Source of the DNA: JBJXGV01 sp046160485
GTDB lineage: Bacteria > Orphanbacterota > Orphanbacteria > JBJXGV01
Reading direction: 5' to 3'
Length of the DNA stretch: 64,000 bases
Assembly (NCBI GenBank): GCA_046160485.1
Contig: JBJXGV010000008.1
Location: 1-64,000, forward strand
Notes under the pieces: model-generated
What the model was told of the DNA's origin: nothing
Database searches by the model: none
Seen by the model: the letters and a program-made list of their open reading frames with translations, nothing else
Part shown: positions 50,038 to 58,663 of the stretch, in pieces
Position numbering within the stretch: position 1 is the first letter of the stretch
How the letters are laid out: each line of letters opens with the position of its first letter
Position numbers and translations under genes: made by a program

Positions 50038-52245
50038 TCAGCGCACGACGACGAGGCGGCGCCCCTGTGTCGCGCCATCGGCCGTGAGCTTGTAGAAGTA
50101 GACGCCGTTCGCGAATTCGGAGAGGTCCACGCCCTCCTCGTGCCGCCCGGGCGCGCGCTGGCCGCGGACGAGCGTCGCGACGCGCTGCCCGCTCACGTTG
50201 AAGAGCTCGAGCGTGACGTGCGCCCCGCGCGGGAGCTCGAAGCCGATCCGCGTCGCGCGGGACGCGGGGTTCGGCGCGCTCTGCTCGAGCACGACACCGG
50301 GAGACGTCACGACCCGCGGGTCGCCGACTTCCGTCACGCTCGGCAACATCCGCGTGACGATGTGGCCGAGGCTTCCCACCGCGCGCGCCTTGCCGGAGGG
50401 CGTGATCGCGACGCCGTTGAGACTGCCGGAGCTCGCGATCTCGGGCGTCCACGTCCGGCCGCCGTCCTGTGTGATGAGCGCGCCGAAGGCGGCGGTGCCG
50501 ACGGCCACGCCCGTGTTTTGATCGAGGAAGGCGACCTCGGTGTATGTGTTCGTTCCGGCCGGAGAGACGTCGCTCCAGTTCGCTCCGCCATCCGTGGTGC
50601 GGAGCACTTTCCCGGAGAGGCCCACGACGGTGCCGCGCAGCGCGTCGATGAAGTCGACGCCTTCGAGCTGCGCGGTCGTTCCGCTCGACTGCGGCGACCA
50701 GGTCTGCCCGCCGTCCGACGTCTTGAGGATCGTTCCGCTCAGCCCGACGGCCCACGCGGTCTGCGCGTCGACGGCGTCGACATCGCGAAGGGTCACGGCC
50801 ACGCCGGAGGTTTGCGGCGCCCAAACCGCGCCGCCGTCCGTCGTGTGGAGGATGATGCCGGTGCTCGCGACCGCGAACGCGACACCGGGCGCGGGAGAGC
50901 ACACGCCGTTGATCTGCTGCGCCGTGCCGCTCGATTGGCTCTGCCAGGCGTTGCCGCTGTTCGTGCTGCGCAGGATCGTGCCCGCGCCGCCGACGGCCCA
51001 CGCGCTCGTCGGAACGAGGCTCGCGCCGGGCTCCCCCTCAAACGCGACCTCCGTCAACTGCTGCGTCGTCCCGGAGGTCTTCACCGTCCACGTCGCGCCG
51101 CCGTTGAGCGTCTGTACGATCCGTCCGCCCGTGCCCACGACGATCGCCGTCATGTCGTCCGCGTGGTCCACGCCGTTGTTCGACGCCGACGTGCCACCGG
51201 CGAAGAGGGATTGCCACGAAGTCCCTCCGTTCGTAGTGCGGATCAGGGCTCCGTTCGCGCCAACCCCGTAGGCGTTGTTTCCCACCCCGTCGACCGCGTT
51301 GAGAGTCGATGTCGTTCCGCTCGGCACGCTCGCCCACGTCGCGCCGTCGTTGGTCGAGAGGAGCGCGGTGCCGAGCTGCCCGATCGCCACCCACCGGCCG
51401 CCTCCGAGGTTCGCCACGGAACGGAGCGACTGCGTCGTCGGGCTCGTGACCGGATTCCAGGAGACGCCGCCGTCCGTGGTGCGCTCGATCGTCCCCTGGT
51501 CGCCGACCGCGATGCCCAGCAGGTTGCCGTCGGTGTCGAGTCCGTTGAGGTTCACGTTGCCGCCAGCGCGCTTCGAGGGGCCGGGCGATGTCCAGGTTTC
51601 GCCGCAGTCCGCCGTGACCATCTGGAGGCCCCCTTCTCCGACGATAATCACCGCCTCCCCTGAGAGCCCCATGATCGCCTCGATCCCTGTGAGGTTCCCG
51701 ACCCTCGGGTTTGGCGAGCGATCTTCCCACTCTAGATTGAGATCCGTCGTGAAGAAGACGAAGCCGCTGTCCCCGACGACCCAGCGCTTCTCGGCCCCCA
51801 GCGCCTCTCTCAGCGTTCGGCCATTCGCGTCGGGCTGGAATGGTGCATCCGCCCAGGTCTTTCCGCCGTCGCTGGAAACCTGAACTCGCCCATTTTCACC
51901 GACCTTAGTGGCCTCTAGGTCTTCGCCCACCTTCCCGAGACCAGCGGAGGCGGCGGGCGTCGTGAACGCGACGCCCATGAACGCGTCGGTCACGCCGCTT
52001 GCTCCCGTCACCGTCTCCCACGTCGAGCCGCCGTCCTCGGTGCGCATCACGGCGCCGCGGTTGCCCACCGCGACGGCGGTGTTCTCGTCGAGCGCGGCGA
52101 TGCCGTTGAGCGTGCCGCCCTGCGGGAACGGGTTCTCCCACGTCCAAGCCTGGCCGCGCGCGTCGGCGCCCCAGAGAAGAAGCGCGCCCAGCGCGATCAG
52201 CCCGAATGCGATTCTCGATCGATCCATTACTAGCGAAGCGTTCAT
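50038..52245 (-). CDS. Secreted Ycf48-like beta-propeller protein with FlgD-like tail
   Basis: The 735-residue protein has a signal peptide (cleavage near ARGQ) and about thirteen repeats of the Ycf48/BNR type (GNRGAVMRTEDGGSTWETVT, VGDQGTIERTTDGGVSWNPV, VGLSGTILKTSDGGQTWSPQ), each with G..G.I..T.DGG.TW, forming one or two propellers. It ends in an FlgD-like tail (APNPASRATRIGFELPRGAH; GVYFYKLTADG; RRLVVVR). The ATG at 52245 has GGAGGG about 5 nt upstream. A binding or scaffold role is likely; photosystem function is not implied. Confidence 0.88.
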   Translation of the reverse strand: MNASLVMDRSRIAFGLIALGALLLWGADARGQAWTWENPFPQGGTLNGIAALDENTAVAVGNRGAVMRTEDGGSTWETVTGASGVTDAFMGVAFTTPAASAGLGKVGEDLEATKVGENGRVQVSSDGGKTWADAPFQPDANGRTLREALGAEKRWVVGDSGFVFFTTDLNLEWEDRSPNPRVGNLTGIEAIMGLSGEAVIIVGEGGLQMVTADCGETWTSPGPSKRAGGNVNLNGLDTDGNLLGIAVGDQGTIERTTDGGVSWNPVTSPTTQSLRSVANLGGGRWVAIGQLGTALLSTNDGATWASVPSGTTSTLNAVDGVGNNAYGVGANGALIRTTNGGTSWQSLFAGGTSASNNGVDHADDMTAIVVGTGGRIVQTLNGGATWTVKTSGTTQQLTEVAFEGEPGASLVPTSAWAVGGAGTILRSTNSGNAWQSQSSGTAQQINGVCSPAPGVAFAVASTGIILHTTDGGAVWAPQTSGVAVTLRDVDAVDAQTAWAVGLSGTILKTSDGGQTWSPQSSGTTAQLEGVDFIDALRGTVVGLSGKVLRTTDGGANWSDVSPAGTNTYTEVAFLDQNTGVAVGTAAFGALITQDGGRTWTPEIASSGSLNGVAITPSGKARAVGSLGHIVTRMLPSVTEVGDPRVVTSPGVVLEQSAPNPASRATRIGFELPRGAHVTLELFNVSGQRVATLVRGQRAPGRHEEGVDLSEFANGVYFYKLTADGATQGRRLVVVR

Positions 52246-52388
52246 GACGACCCTCCGGCGTGGATGAAACCCCAGGCGTGTCGCGAATCAGCGTTCGGAG
52301 GGTATTAGCGGCGAGGGATCGGTTTTTCTCACGCGGGACGCGAGAAACGCGAGACACCGGCGTCGCGTTAGAGCCGCGCGCACGAAAC

Positions 52389-52450
52389 GGCCGGCGAGCG
52401 CCGGCCCATACGCACGAAACCGGCGATCCTAAGCGAGCGGGATCGCCGGT
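52389..52450 (-). terminator. Tandem terminator hairpins downstream of tmRNA
   Basis: Just after the tmRNA 3' end (minus strand) lies a perfect 11-bp stem (ACCGGCGATCC at 52419-52429 with GGATCGCCGGT at 52440-52450, loop 10 nt) followed by TTTCG. A second 7-bp GC stem lies at 52389-52406, also followed by GTTTCG. T-runs are short but the position is right. Confidence 0.6.
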
Positions 52451-52455
52451 CGAAT

Positions 52456-52808
52456 TGGTGGAGGCGGCGGGAATCGAACCCGCGTCCGGAAATCTTTCCA
52501 ACGAAGGGTCTACGCGCGTGTCCGATGATTTCAAGTCTCGCCGCCACGGAAGCCCCCATCGGCAGGGTCGACACCGGCAGCCAGCCCCGTTGTTTTTCGC
52601 TCTCACCCCCGGGACGGAAAGTTCGAGCTAGCCTGCTCTGTCGACGCCCTCATCCCACCACGCAGGCGAGACAGGTGAGGACGGGCTACCTAAGCAGCCA
52701 GTGCCAAGTTGTCGTTGGCAGTTGAAACGTTCCCGCGTTTTTTACGAGGCGTGGGCCCTCTGCGCGCAACTCCGCCTTACTTGATCCCCGTCGAATCCGT
52801 TCGCCCCC
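52456..52808 (-). ncRNA. ssrA: tmRNA (ssrA)
   Basis: The 353-nt RNA begins GGGGGCGAACGGATTCGACG (52808 downward) and ends with the T-arm GGTTCGATTCC and GCCTCCACCA (CCA encoded, 52456). The acceptor ends pair GGGGGCG with CGCCTCC, including a G3:U70 wobble, the alanyl-tRNA synthetase identity element. The tag frame at 52690-52719 (minus) starts at resume codon GCC and encodes ANDNLALAA then TAG. It rescues stalled ribosomes and marks products for proteolysis together with SmpB. It lies 52 nt downstream of tRNA-Lys and is probably on the same transcript. Confidence 0.95.
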
Positions 52809-52860
52809 GTGAAGTCCTGTTCGTGTTATCGGACGATCGCGAAGGGTTCGGGAGAAAAAC

Positions 52861-52936
<76 letters not shown>

Positions 52937-52957
52937 AGATAATGGGACCGAGCGGCC

Positions 52958-52986
52958 AATCTAACAGACGCTGCGTGCAGCGTCAA
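52958..52986 (-). promoter_or_regulatory. Sigma-70-type promoter for tRNA-Lys/tmRNA
   Basis: On the minus strand TTGACG (52981-52986) and TAGATT (52958-52963) are separated by 17 nt, 21 nt ahead of the tRNA 5' end. An 18-bp palindrome (8-bp arms GACGCTGC/GCAGCGTC, 52967-52984) overlaps the spacer and part of the -35 box. Confidence 0.6.
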
Positions 52987-53028
52987 CGCGCGCGAATTCC
53001 GCACGCGAATTCTGTTACGATCCGGCGC

Positions 53029-53241
53029 GTGAGCGAGCCATACGAGAGAGCCGAGCGTGCCGAGCGTGCCGAGCCGAAGGATCCCGGCGGCAAAGACGCC
53101 GGAAAAAGTATTGGAGCTTTGTACCGCAAAATGTCCTCGTGGTACATCGTTTTCTCGCTCGTGGTCTTCGTATTCATCCTCTTCGTCGGCTTCCAGCTCG
53201 CGCGCCCGCTCATCCCGTTTCTGATCGGCGACGGCAACTAG
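53029..53241 (+). CDS. Small single-span membrane protein
   Basis: From GTG 53029 the 70-residue product has a charged N-terminus with a small repeat (YERAERAERAEPKDP), then SIGALYRKMSSWYIVFSLVV and FVFILFVGFQLARPLIPFLI, one long hydrophobic helix. The size and layout resemble the small AtpZ/uncharacterised membrane proteins of diderms, but I cannot assign it. The ribosome binding site is weak, so the start is uncertain; GTG is chosen because upstream codons overlap the tRNA promoter. Confidence 0.55.
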   Translation: MSEPYERAERAERAEPKDPGGKDAGKSIGALYRKMSSWYIVFSLVVFVFILFVGFQLARPLIPFLIGDGN

Positions 53242-53310
53242 CGCCGCGATCGGCGCGGCGATATCGGATGCGCCAGAGCGCGCACGACGGCGCGCCACGG
53301 CGACTCGCGA

Positions 53311-56019
53311 CTATCGCAGGATAACGAGCTTCTTCTTCGCCTCGAGGTCGCCGGCCGTTAGGCGCGAAACATAAACGCCGCTCGCGACCCGGCTGCCGGA
53401 CTGATCGCGGCCATCCCAGACGATTCTGTGCCGTCCCGCCCGGCGCAGCCCCTTCTCGACGACCCGCACGCGCTCGCCGCTCGTCGAATAGATCGCGAGT
53501 TCGATTTCAGTGTCGCGCGCGAGCGAGAACGAGAGCGCCGCGCCGCCGGGTGCCGGGTTCGGCGAACTCCGGAGGACGAACCGCGCCGCGCTCGAGCCGC
53601 CGGCGGGGCCGTCGTCGGGCACGCCGGTCAGATCCGGGAAGAACTGCATCACGCTCTGTACGAGCGCGCGCGCATCGTCGGCGCGCAGATGCCACAGCGG
53701 AAAATCGAGGAACTGCGTACGGAAGGTTCCGGCGTCGTAGCGCACGCCGACGGCCGCGTTGTTGAACGCGGAGTCGGCCGACGCCGCGCGATACGTGTAC
53801 GACGCCACGCCGCCCGGCGCGATCGCGGTGATGTACTCGACGTCGGGAAGCTTTCCGATCCACATCGGCCGCGTCTTGGTCGTGTCGACGATGACTGAGG
53901 GATTGCCGAGAGCGCCGGCCGCGCCCCAGAAGTGTTGCCCGCCTCCGGGAAGGCCGACCGCGCCGACGCGGAAGTAGTCGTAGAGAAAATCTCCTGGCCC
54001 GAGCGTGATCGGGTACGTGGAGTTGAGATCGCCCGTTTCCTGCCAGCCCATCACGAGCACGCGGCCGCCGAGGTCGAGATACTCTTGGAGCACGCTTGCG
54101 AACTCGCCGAGATGTTTGTGAATGACGGTGATCCCGAGGAAGACCGCGTTGCGATCGTCGGAAACCCAGATGACGGTCGAATACGCGCCGATGTCCGAGA
54201 GCGTGATCCCCGTCGCGGCCGCCGCGCTGTCGTACTCGATGACGTCGTGCGGGAAGTCCTGGAGCGCGGTCGCGTAGAACGAATCCGCTTGCGCTTCGGT
54301 CGGCTGGTGCGGCGCCCCGCCGATCGACGCGGTTTCATCGACGAGGAGAAGCGGCCGCGAAAGCGAGACGAGCCGCCCGCGCGCCGTGTCGGAGAACGGG
54401 CTCTCGTTCGCGGCGAGATCGACGACCGTCACCTGGTAGTAGTAGAACTGCTCCTCCATCGCGGTCGCATCGATGTAGACGGAGTTCGAGAGCGGCGTCG
54501 CGTTGAGCCGCGTGAACGGGCCCGCCTCCGTCGTCGCGCGATAGATGTGGTAGCCGTCGAGATCCTGCGCGGGCGAGTCGTACCAATCGACGACGATCGT
54601 GGTTCGATCGGGCGAGACGGTCACACCCGCGGGCGCGAGCGGCACACTCGAAAGAATCGCGAGCGTCTCGACGGCGAGGCCGAGGTGGCCGTCCGCGTCG
54701 TACGCCGCGACGCCGATGAAGAGGCTGTCGTTCGCGGGCGCAGCGATCGCGTGCGAGAGAACGGCACCCACGTCCGCGGCGGTTTCATACTGGAGCACGC
54801 CCGGCGATCGCGTCGTCACGCGATAGCCAGCGACATCCGCTTCCGCATTCGCAAGCCACGCGACGTTGAAGCCGGTCGAGTCGCCGATGTCCGACGCGGT
54901 CACACCCTCGACCAGCCGCGGTGCGCGCGCCAGATTCCCGAGCGCCGCCACGTTGAGCCGAACGTTTCGCGCGCAGTAGGGAAAATTCATGATCTGAAAC
55001 GTGTCGCCCACCGCGTGCTGATGAAGCATGTTGTCGAACGTGTCGGTGAGACGGATCGCGCAGAATCCGTAGTTGTTGAACGCGATGTGATCGCCGCCGC
55101 GCCCGGGCCGGTCTTGCGCCGGGACGAGCGTTATGTCCATCGCCGGCTCGTACGCCTCGCCGTAGATCTCGAAAAGCCGCGACGCTTGGCGCGACGACGA
55201 AAACTCCGGGCCGACGGAGAACATGCGAACGTGCGTCGAATCGAACGCGATGCTGTCGCCATCTTGCGCGTTGCCGTCGAACACACTCCCGATGATGTCG
55301 TTGTTGAGGTTCGCCTCGATGTTGACGCCGTACGCGGCCGCTTGGCTCGCGTAGTGCGTGCTCCCGACGAGCCCTTGCTCCTCGCCGGTGAACGCGACGA
55401 ACTTGATCGTCGCCTCGAACTGCATCGCCGAGAGGACGCGCGCCGCTTCGATCACCGCGCTCACGCCGCTTCCGTCGTCATTGGCGCCCGCGGCGAAACC
55501 CGTCACGTCGTTCGCATTCCCGTTGCGCGAATCGAGGTGGCCCGTGATGACGAAGACGCGATCCGCTGCCGACGGGTCGCTTCCGGGGAGCGTCGCCACG
55601 ACGTTGCGGTGCGCGCGGCTGATACCCTGCACCGTCGTCGTGAAGGTGTCGAATTCGACTTCGAGGCGGCCGCCTGTGTCATTGGAGATTCGCACGAATT
55701 GGTCGTAGACCCAGCGGCGCGCCGCGCCGATGCCGACGGTCGACGAGAGCGTGTCGGAGTTGGTGTGGCGCGTGAAGAAGCCCTGGAGCGCCATGACCGT
55801 CGCGCGCAGCGAATCCGGGGAGACGGCCGCCACCGCGCTCGTGATCTCCGCGTCGATTCCGGGGGGCGTGATCGCGTCAACGGGAGATGTTCCGCCGCAC
55901 GCTAGGACGAGCGTGATCGCAAGGGCGACGACGCGCAGCAGATTATTCGAGTGCGAGCGGGCAGGCGCGTGCGAGAAACCGGCGGCAAGAGATGCGAGCT
56001 TGCGAAACGGACGCGGCAT
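53311..56019 (-). CDS. Secreted M28 family metallopeptidase with FnIII, amidotransferase-like and FlgD-like regions
   Basis: The 902-residue protein has an N-terminal export signal with a possible lipobox (VLAC, Cys41). The M28 aminopeptidase domain (about 70-370) has metal ligands in ITGHLDS (His161), GANDDGSG (Asp181/182), FTGEEQG (catalytic and ligand Glu213/214), LNNDIIG (Asp241) and GRGGDHIAF. Two FnIII-like segments follow (STGFNVAWLANAEADVAGYR; TTIVVDWYDSPAQDLDGYHI). A Rossmann-like segment (SRPLLLVDETASIGG...DIGAYSTVIWVSDDRNA...YLDLGGRVLVMGWQETG) and a terminal FlgD-like tail (SSPNPAPGGAALSFSLARDT; GVYVSRLTAG) complete it. The ATG is at 56019 with GAGG 7 nt upstream. Confidence 0.88.
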   Translation of the reverse strand: MPRPFRKLASLAAGFSHAPARSHSNNLLRVVALAITLVLACGGTSPVDAITPPGIDAEITSAVAAVSPDSLRATVMALQGFFTRHTNSDTLSSTVGIGAARRWVYDQFVRISNDTGGRLEVEFDTFTTTVQGISRAHRNVVATLPGSDPSAADRVFVITGHLDSRNGNANDVTGFAAGANDDGSGVSAVIEAARVLSAMQFEATIKFVAFTGEEQGLVGSTHYASQAAAYGVNIEANLNNDIIGSVFDGNAQDGDSIAFDSTHVRMFSVGPEFSSSRQASRLFEIYGEAYEPAMDITLVPAQDRPGRGGDHIAFNNYGFCAIRLTDTFDNMLHQHAVGDTFQIMNFPYCARNVRLNVAALGNLARAPRLVEGVTASDIGDSTGFNVAWLANAEADVAGYRVTTRSPGVLQYETAADVGAVLSHAIAAPANDSLFIGVAAYDADGHLGLAVETLAILSSVPLAPAGVTVSPDRTTIVVDWYDSPAQDLDGYHIYRATTEAGPFTRLNATPLSNSVYIDATAMEEQFYYYQVTVVDLAANESPFSDTARGRLVSLSRPLLLVDETASIGGAPHQPTEAQADSFYATALQDFPHDVIEYDSAAAATGITLSDIGAYSTVIWVSDDRNAVFLGITVIHKHLGEFASVLQEYLDLGGRVLVMGWQETGDLNSTYPITLGPGDFLYDYFRVGAVGLPGGGQHFWGAAGALGNPSVIVDTTKTRPMWIGKLPDVEYITAIAPGGVASYTYRAASADSAFNNAAVGVRYDAGTFRTQFLDFPLWHLRADDARALVQSVMQFFPDLTGVPDDGPAGGSSAARFVLRSSPNPAPGGAALSFSLARDTEIELAIYSTSGERVRVVEKGLRRAGRHRIVWDGRDQSGSRVASGVYVSRLTAGDLEAKKKLVILR

Positions 56020-56124
56020 GAAGCACCTCGCGGAAAAGGGGGCCTGGGAGGACAGGGCGCCATTGTACCGCGCCGCGCGCGGCGAAGAAACCCGCGTGTT
56101 CGGCGAACCGCGGCCGTCTTTTGC

Positions 56125-57573
56125 CTATTTCGGGTTAGGCCCGCCTTCGTTCGCGGCGTCGAGTTGGTCAGCCCACCGGCGCCCGTCGGCGACATGCGCC
56201 TCACCAACGATGTCCGGCGAAAGCAGAATCACAAGCTCGGTGCGCTCGGTGCGCGTCCGGTCGTGGCGGAAGAGTCTCCCCAATCCCGGAATCTTCGAGA
56301 GAAACGGGATGCCCGCCGTCTCTTTCACGAGCATCGTACGCATCAACCCGCCGATCAGAAGCGTCTCGCCCGAGTCGAGCGTGACGCGCGTGTGCGCTTC
56401 GCGCGTTCCGATGCGCGGCGTTCCCGCGACGACTTTGTCGAGCACCTCGCTGATCTCGACGTTGACCTCGAGGCCGACGCCACCGCCGCGCGCCACCTGC
56501 GGCGTCACCTCGAGCTTCACGCCGACGTCGACGAACTCGATCTCCTGAAGCGTTGCGCCAGTCTGTGTCTCGGTCGTCGCCTTCGTGTACGGAACGCGCT
56601 CGCCGACGAGAATCTTCGCAGGCTCGCGATTCGCGGTGACGATCTCGGGACTCGAGAGAAGACGCCCGTGCGTGTTCGCCGCGATGTGCCGCACGATCGC
56701 GTCGATCTCGCCGTCGGTTCCGGCCGCGGAGATCTCGAGCGTCGTCGTCGGTTTCGCGTTCGGGAAGAGTGCGGTCATCGCTGAGACCGTCACGTCGCCG
56801 TCGGCGACGAGCGCCTCCCAATCGATGCCGAGCGATGTTTCGTCGGTGAGGCCGACCTCGAGGAGCCGCGCGCGAATCAACACCTGCGCGGGAAGCGCGT
56901 CGGCGTGCCGCACGAGCGTCGCGACAGCCTCCAGCGTTTTCGCGGGCGCCCGGACGGAGAGAATATTCGACGCGTCGTCGCCCGCGACGGTGGCGTTGCT
57001 CGCCGACTGCGTGACCATGAGCGCAAGCCGCGAGGCCTGCGCGTGCTCGAGCCGAAAGATCTGCGTGGCCGGCAGGTCGGCGGGCATCACGCGAAGCGTC
57101 GATTCGTTTCGAATGTACGCGAGCGACGATCCCGCCATGATCTCTTCGAGAGACTCGTCGACGGTGCGGTCGACGAACGCGACCGACACCGTACGCGGGT
57201 CCTCGCCCATCATGATGAGGTTGAGATGAAAGTGTGTCGCGATCGCGCGCAATACGTCGGAGATCGACGCGCCTTCGAGCGACAGCGTGATGCGCGCCGG
57301 ATCCGACGCGCCCGCGGAACGTGCGCGCGGCGCCGTCGATCCTTGCGCGAGCGTCATCGATGCGCCTGGAACCGCGCGCACCGTTTCGCCCGCCGCGGAC
57401 GCGCTCACGCGCGTCGGCTTCAGACCGCCGCTCGACGCGCGCGAACCCGCGCCCGCGGCGCTCTCGCGCTCCACCGGCGCGGCGAAACTCGCAACCGCGA
57501 CCGCAAGCCATCCGACCACCGCGATCGCAATCGCCGCCCCGAAGCTGCGCATTCTGCGCGACGACCGCCTCAC
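56125..57573 (-). CDS. pilQ: Type IV pilus/type II secretion secretin (PilQ-like)
   Basis: From the GTG at 57573, which overlaps the pilP stop (GTGA), the product is 482 residues. ATG 57552 or 57627 are alternatives. It has a signal peptide (ending ASFAAPV), an STN/N0-like region (ITLSLEGASISDVLRAIATH), an N1-like domain and the secretin core (LRRHADALPAQVLIRARLLE-like segment; VGERVPYTKATTETQTGATL; FVDVGVKLEVTPQVARGGGV; GETLLIGGLMRTMLVKETAG; IPFLSKIPGLGRLF; TELVILLSPDIV). It forms the outer-membrane pore. It is the last gene of the operon and shorter than most PilQ proteins, lacking AMIN domains. Confidence 0.93.
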   Translation of the reverse strand: MRRSSRRMRSFGAAIAIAVVGWLAVAVASFAAPVERESAAGAGSRASSGGLKPTRVSASAAGETVRAVPGASMTLAQGSTAPRARSAGASDPARITLSLEGASISDVLRAIATHFHLNLIMMGEDPRTVSVAFVDRTVDESLEEIMAGSSLAYIRNESTLRVMPADLPATQIFRLEHAQASRLALMVTQSASNATVAGDDASNILSVRAPAKTLEAVATLVRHADALPAQVLIRARLLEVGLTDETSLGIDWEALVADGDVTVSAMTALFPNAKPTTTLEISAAGTDGEIDAIVRHIAANTHGRLLSSPEIVTANREPAKILVGERVPYTKATTETQTGATLQEIEFVDVGVKLEVTPQVARGGGVGLEVNVEISEVLDKVVAGTPRIGTREAHTRVTLDSGETLLIGGLMRTMLVKETAGIPFLSKIPGLGRLFRHDRTRTERTELVILLSPDIVGEAHVADGRRWADQLDAANEGGPNPK

Positions 57574-58121
57574 GGGGCCTCTCCCGGCTTGAGAGTTTTC
57601 GTCTTGCCGCCCCTTTCGAGTACGCATCGGTTTTCTCCAATCTTCTTGATGGTCCAGCCGCCCGCAGTTTCGCCTTGGGCGACGAATCGTTCACCGAAGA
57701 GGGCGTAGCGAACGCCCTCGCGTTTCATGACACCGAGCAACGGGCCGAGTGAACTTTCGTGGCGCGACGTGCTTGCGGCCGCGGCTTTCGCGGAGACGCT
57801 CGCGCGCGGCTGCGATGGCGTCTGCACGGCGGCCTCGATACGGCGCGATGACGACGGAAGAAAAGGATCGCGCGCGCGCGATCGCGCGCCCGGCTTCACG
57901 CCGGCGGCCGGAGACGGGACGTGCTGCGCGCTCGTCGCCGCCGACTCGAGTGCTGTTAGCGCCTCATCGACGACGACGCTGGCCGCGGCGCTCGCGGCCG
58001 ATTCGTTCGCGGCGCGCACCGACGCATCGCGCGTCGCGCGATCGCCGCATCCTGCGGCGACGATCGCCACACTCGCGGCGACGAACGCGCTCAGCGCGGC
58101 CCTTAACATCGGCGCCTTCAT
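57570..58121 (-). CDS. pilP: PilP-like pilus assembly lipoprotein
   Basis: The 183-residue protein has a lipoprotein signal (AFVAASVAIVAAGC, lipobox VAAGC), a long Ala/Ser-rich linker containing ARDPFLPS, and a C-terminal beta domain (LGPLLGVMKREGVRYALFGE, GWTIKKIGENRCVLERGG) ending LKPGEAP. These features and its place between pilO and the secretin match PilP, which connects the inner-membrane PilNO complex to the secretin. It is coupled to both neighbours by 4-bp overlaps. Confidence 0.85.
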   Translation of the reverse strand: MKAPMLRAALSAFVAASVAIVAAGCGDRATRDASVRAANESAASAAASVVVDEALTALESAATSAQHVPSPAAGVKPGARSRARDPFLPSSSRRIEAAVQTPSQPRASVSAKAAAASTSRHESSLGPLLGVMKREGVRYALFGERFVAQGETAGGWTIKKIGENRCVLERGGKTKTLKPGEAP

Positions 58122-58663
58122 CGAATCACGAAGAGCGCGCCGGCGATCTCCGCCTTCGCCGCGTAGCCGCGTTCGGGGAGCGCCGTAAACGCGACGGATC
58201 GGATGTGAACGCTCGGGTAGGCCGCTTCGAGTTCGCGCAAGAGCGCCAAGAGCGCGTCGTATCGGGCAACGACGCTGGCGCGAAACGGTGTCTCCTCGGT
58301 GCCGCCGGCCGCGACAACCGCGAGGTCGGTGCCGAACGACTGGAATTCGCACTCCGAGGCCGCGTGACGGCGTGCGAATTCGTCGATGAGAGAACGAAGC
58401 GCCTCGTTCGGCGACGAATCGGTCGAGACGAGACGCTCGATTTCCTGGCGCACACGCGGATCGCGCGCCTCCTCCCGCAAACGCGCAAGCCGCGACTCGA
58501 CCTCTTCAAGACTCCCGCGAAGGCTCGCGATCTCCACCTCGCGCGCGCGCGCGGCAGCGAGTTCGGGGATAAAGAGCATCTTGTACATCACCGTGATCAC
58601 GATCGCCGCCGCGAACGCGGCATACACGATTCGCATCGACGCGCTGATCTTCGCGGCGCTCAT
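58118..58663 (-). CDS. pilO: PilO-like inner-membrane pilus assembly protein
   Basis: The 181-residue protein has one N-terminal helix (RIVYAAFAAAIVITVMYKML), a coiled coil (AREVEIASLRGSLEEVESRL) and a ferredoxin-like periplasmic domain (YDALLALLRELEAAYPSVHI). Size, layout and operon position fit PilO. It overlaps pilP and the pilM-pilN fusion by 4 bp each. Confidence 0.85.
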   Translation of the reverse strand: MSAAKISASMRIVYAAFAAAIVITVMYKMLFIPELAAARAREVEIASLRGSLEEVESRLARLREEARDPRVRQEIERLVSTDSSPNEALRSLIDEFARRHAASECEFQSFGTDLAVVAAGGTEETPFRASVVARYDALLALLRELEAAYPSVHIRSVAFTALPERGYAAKAEIAGALFVIR

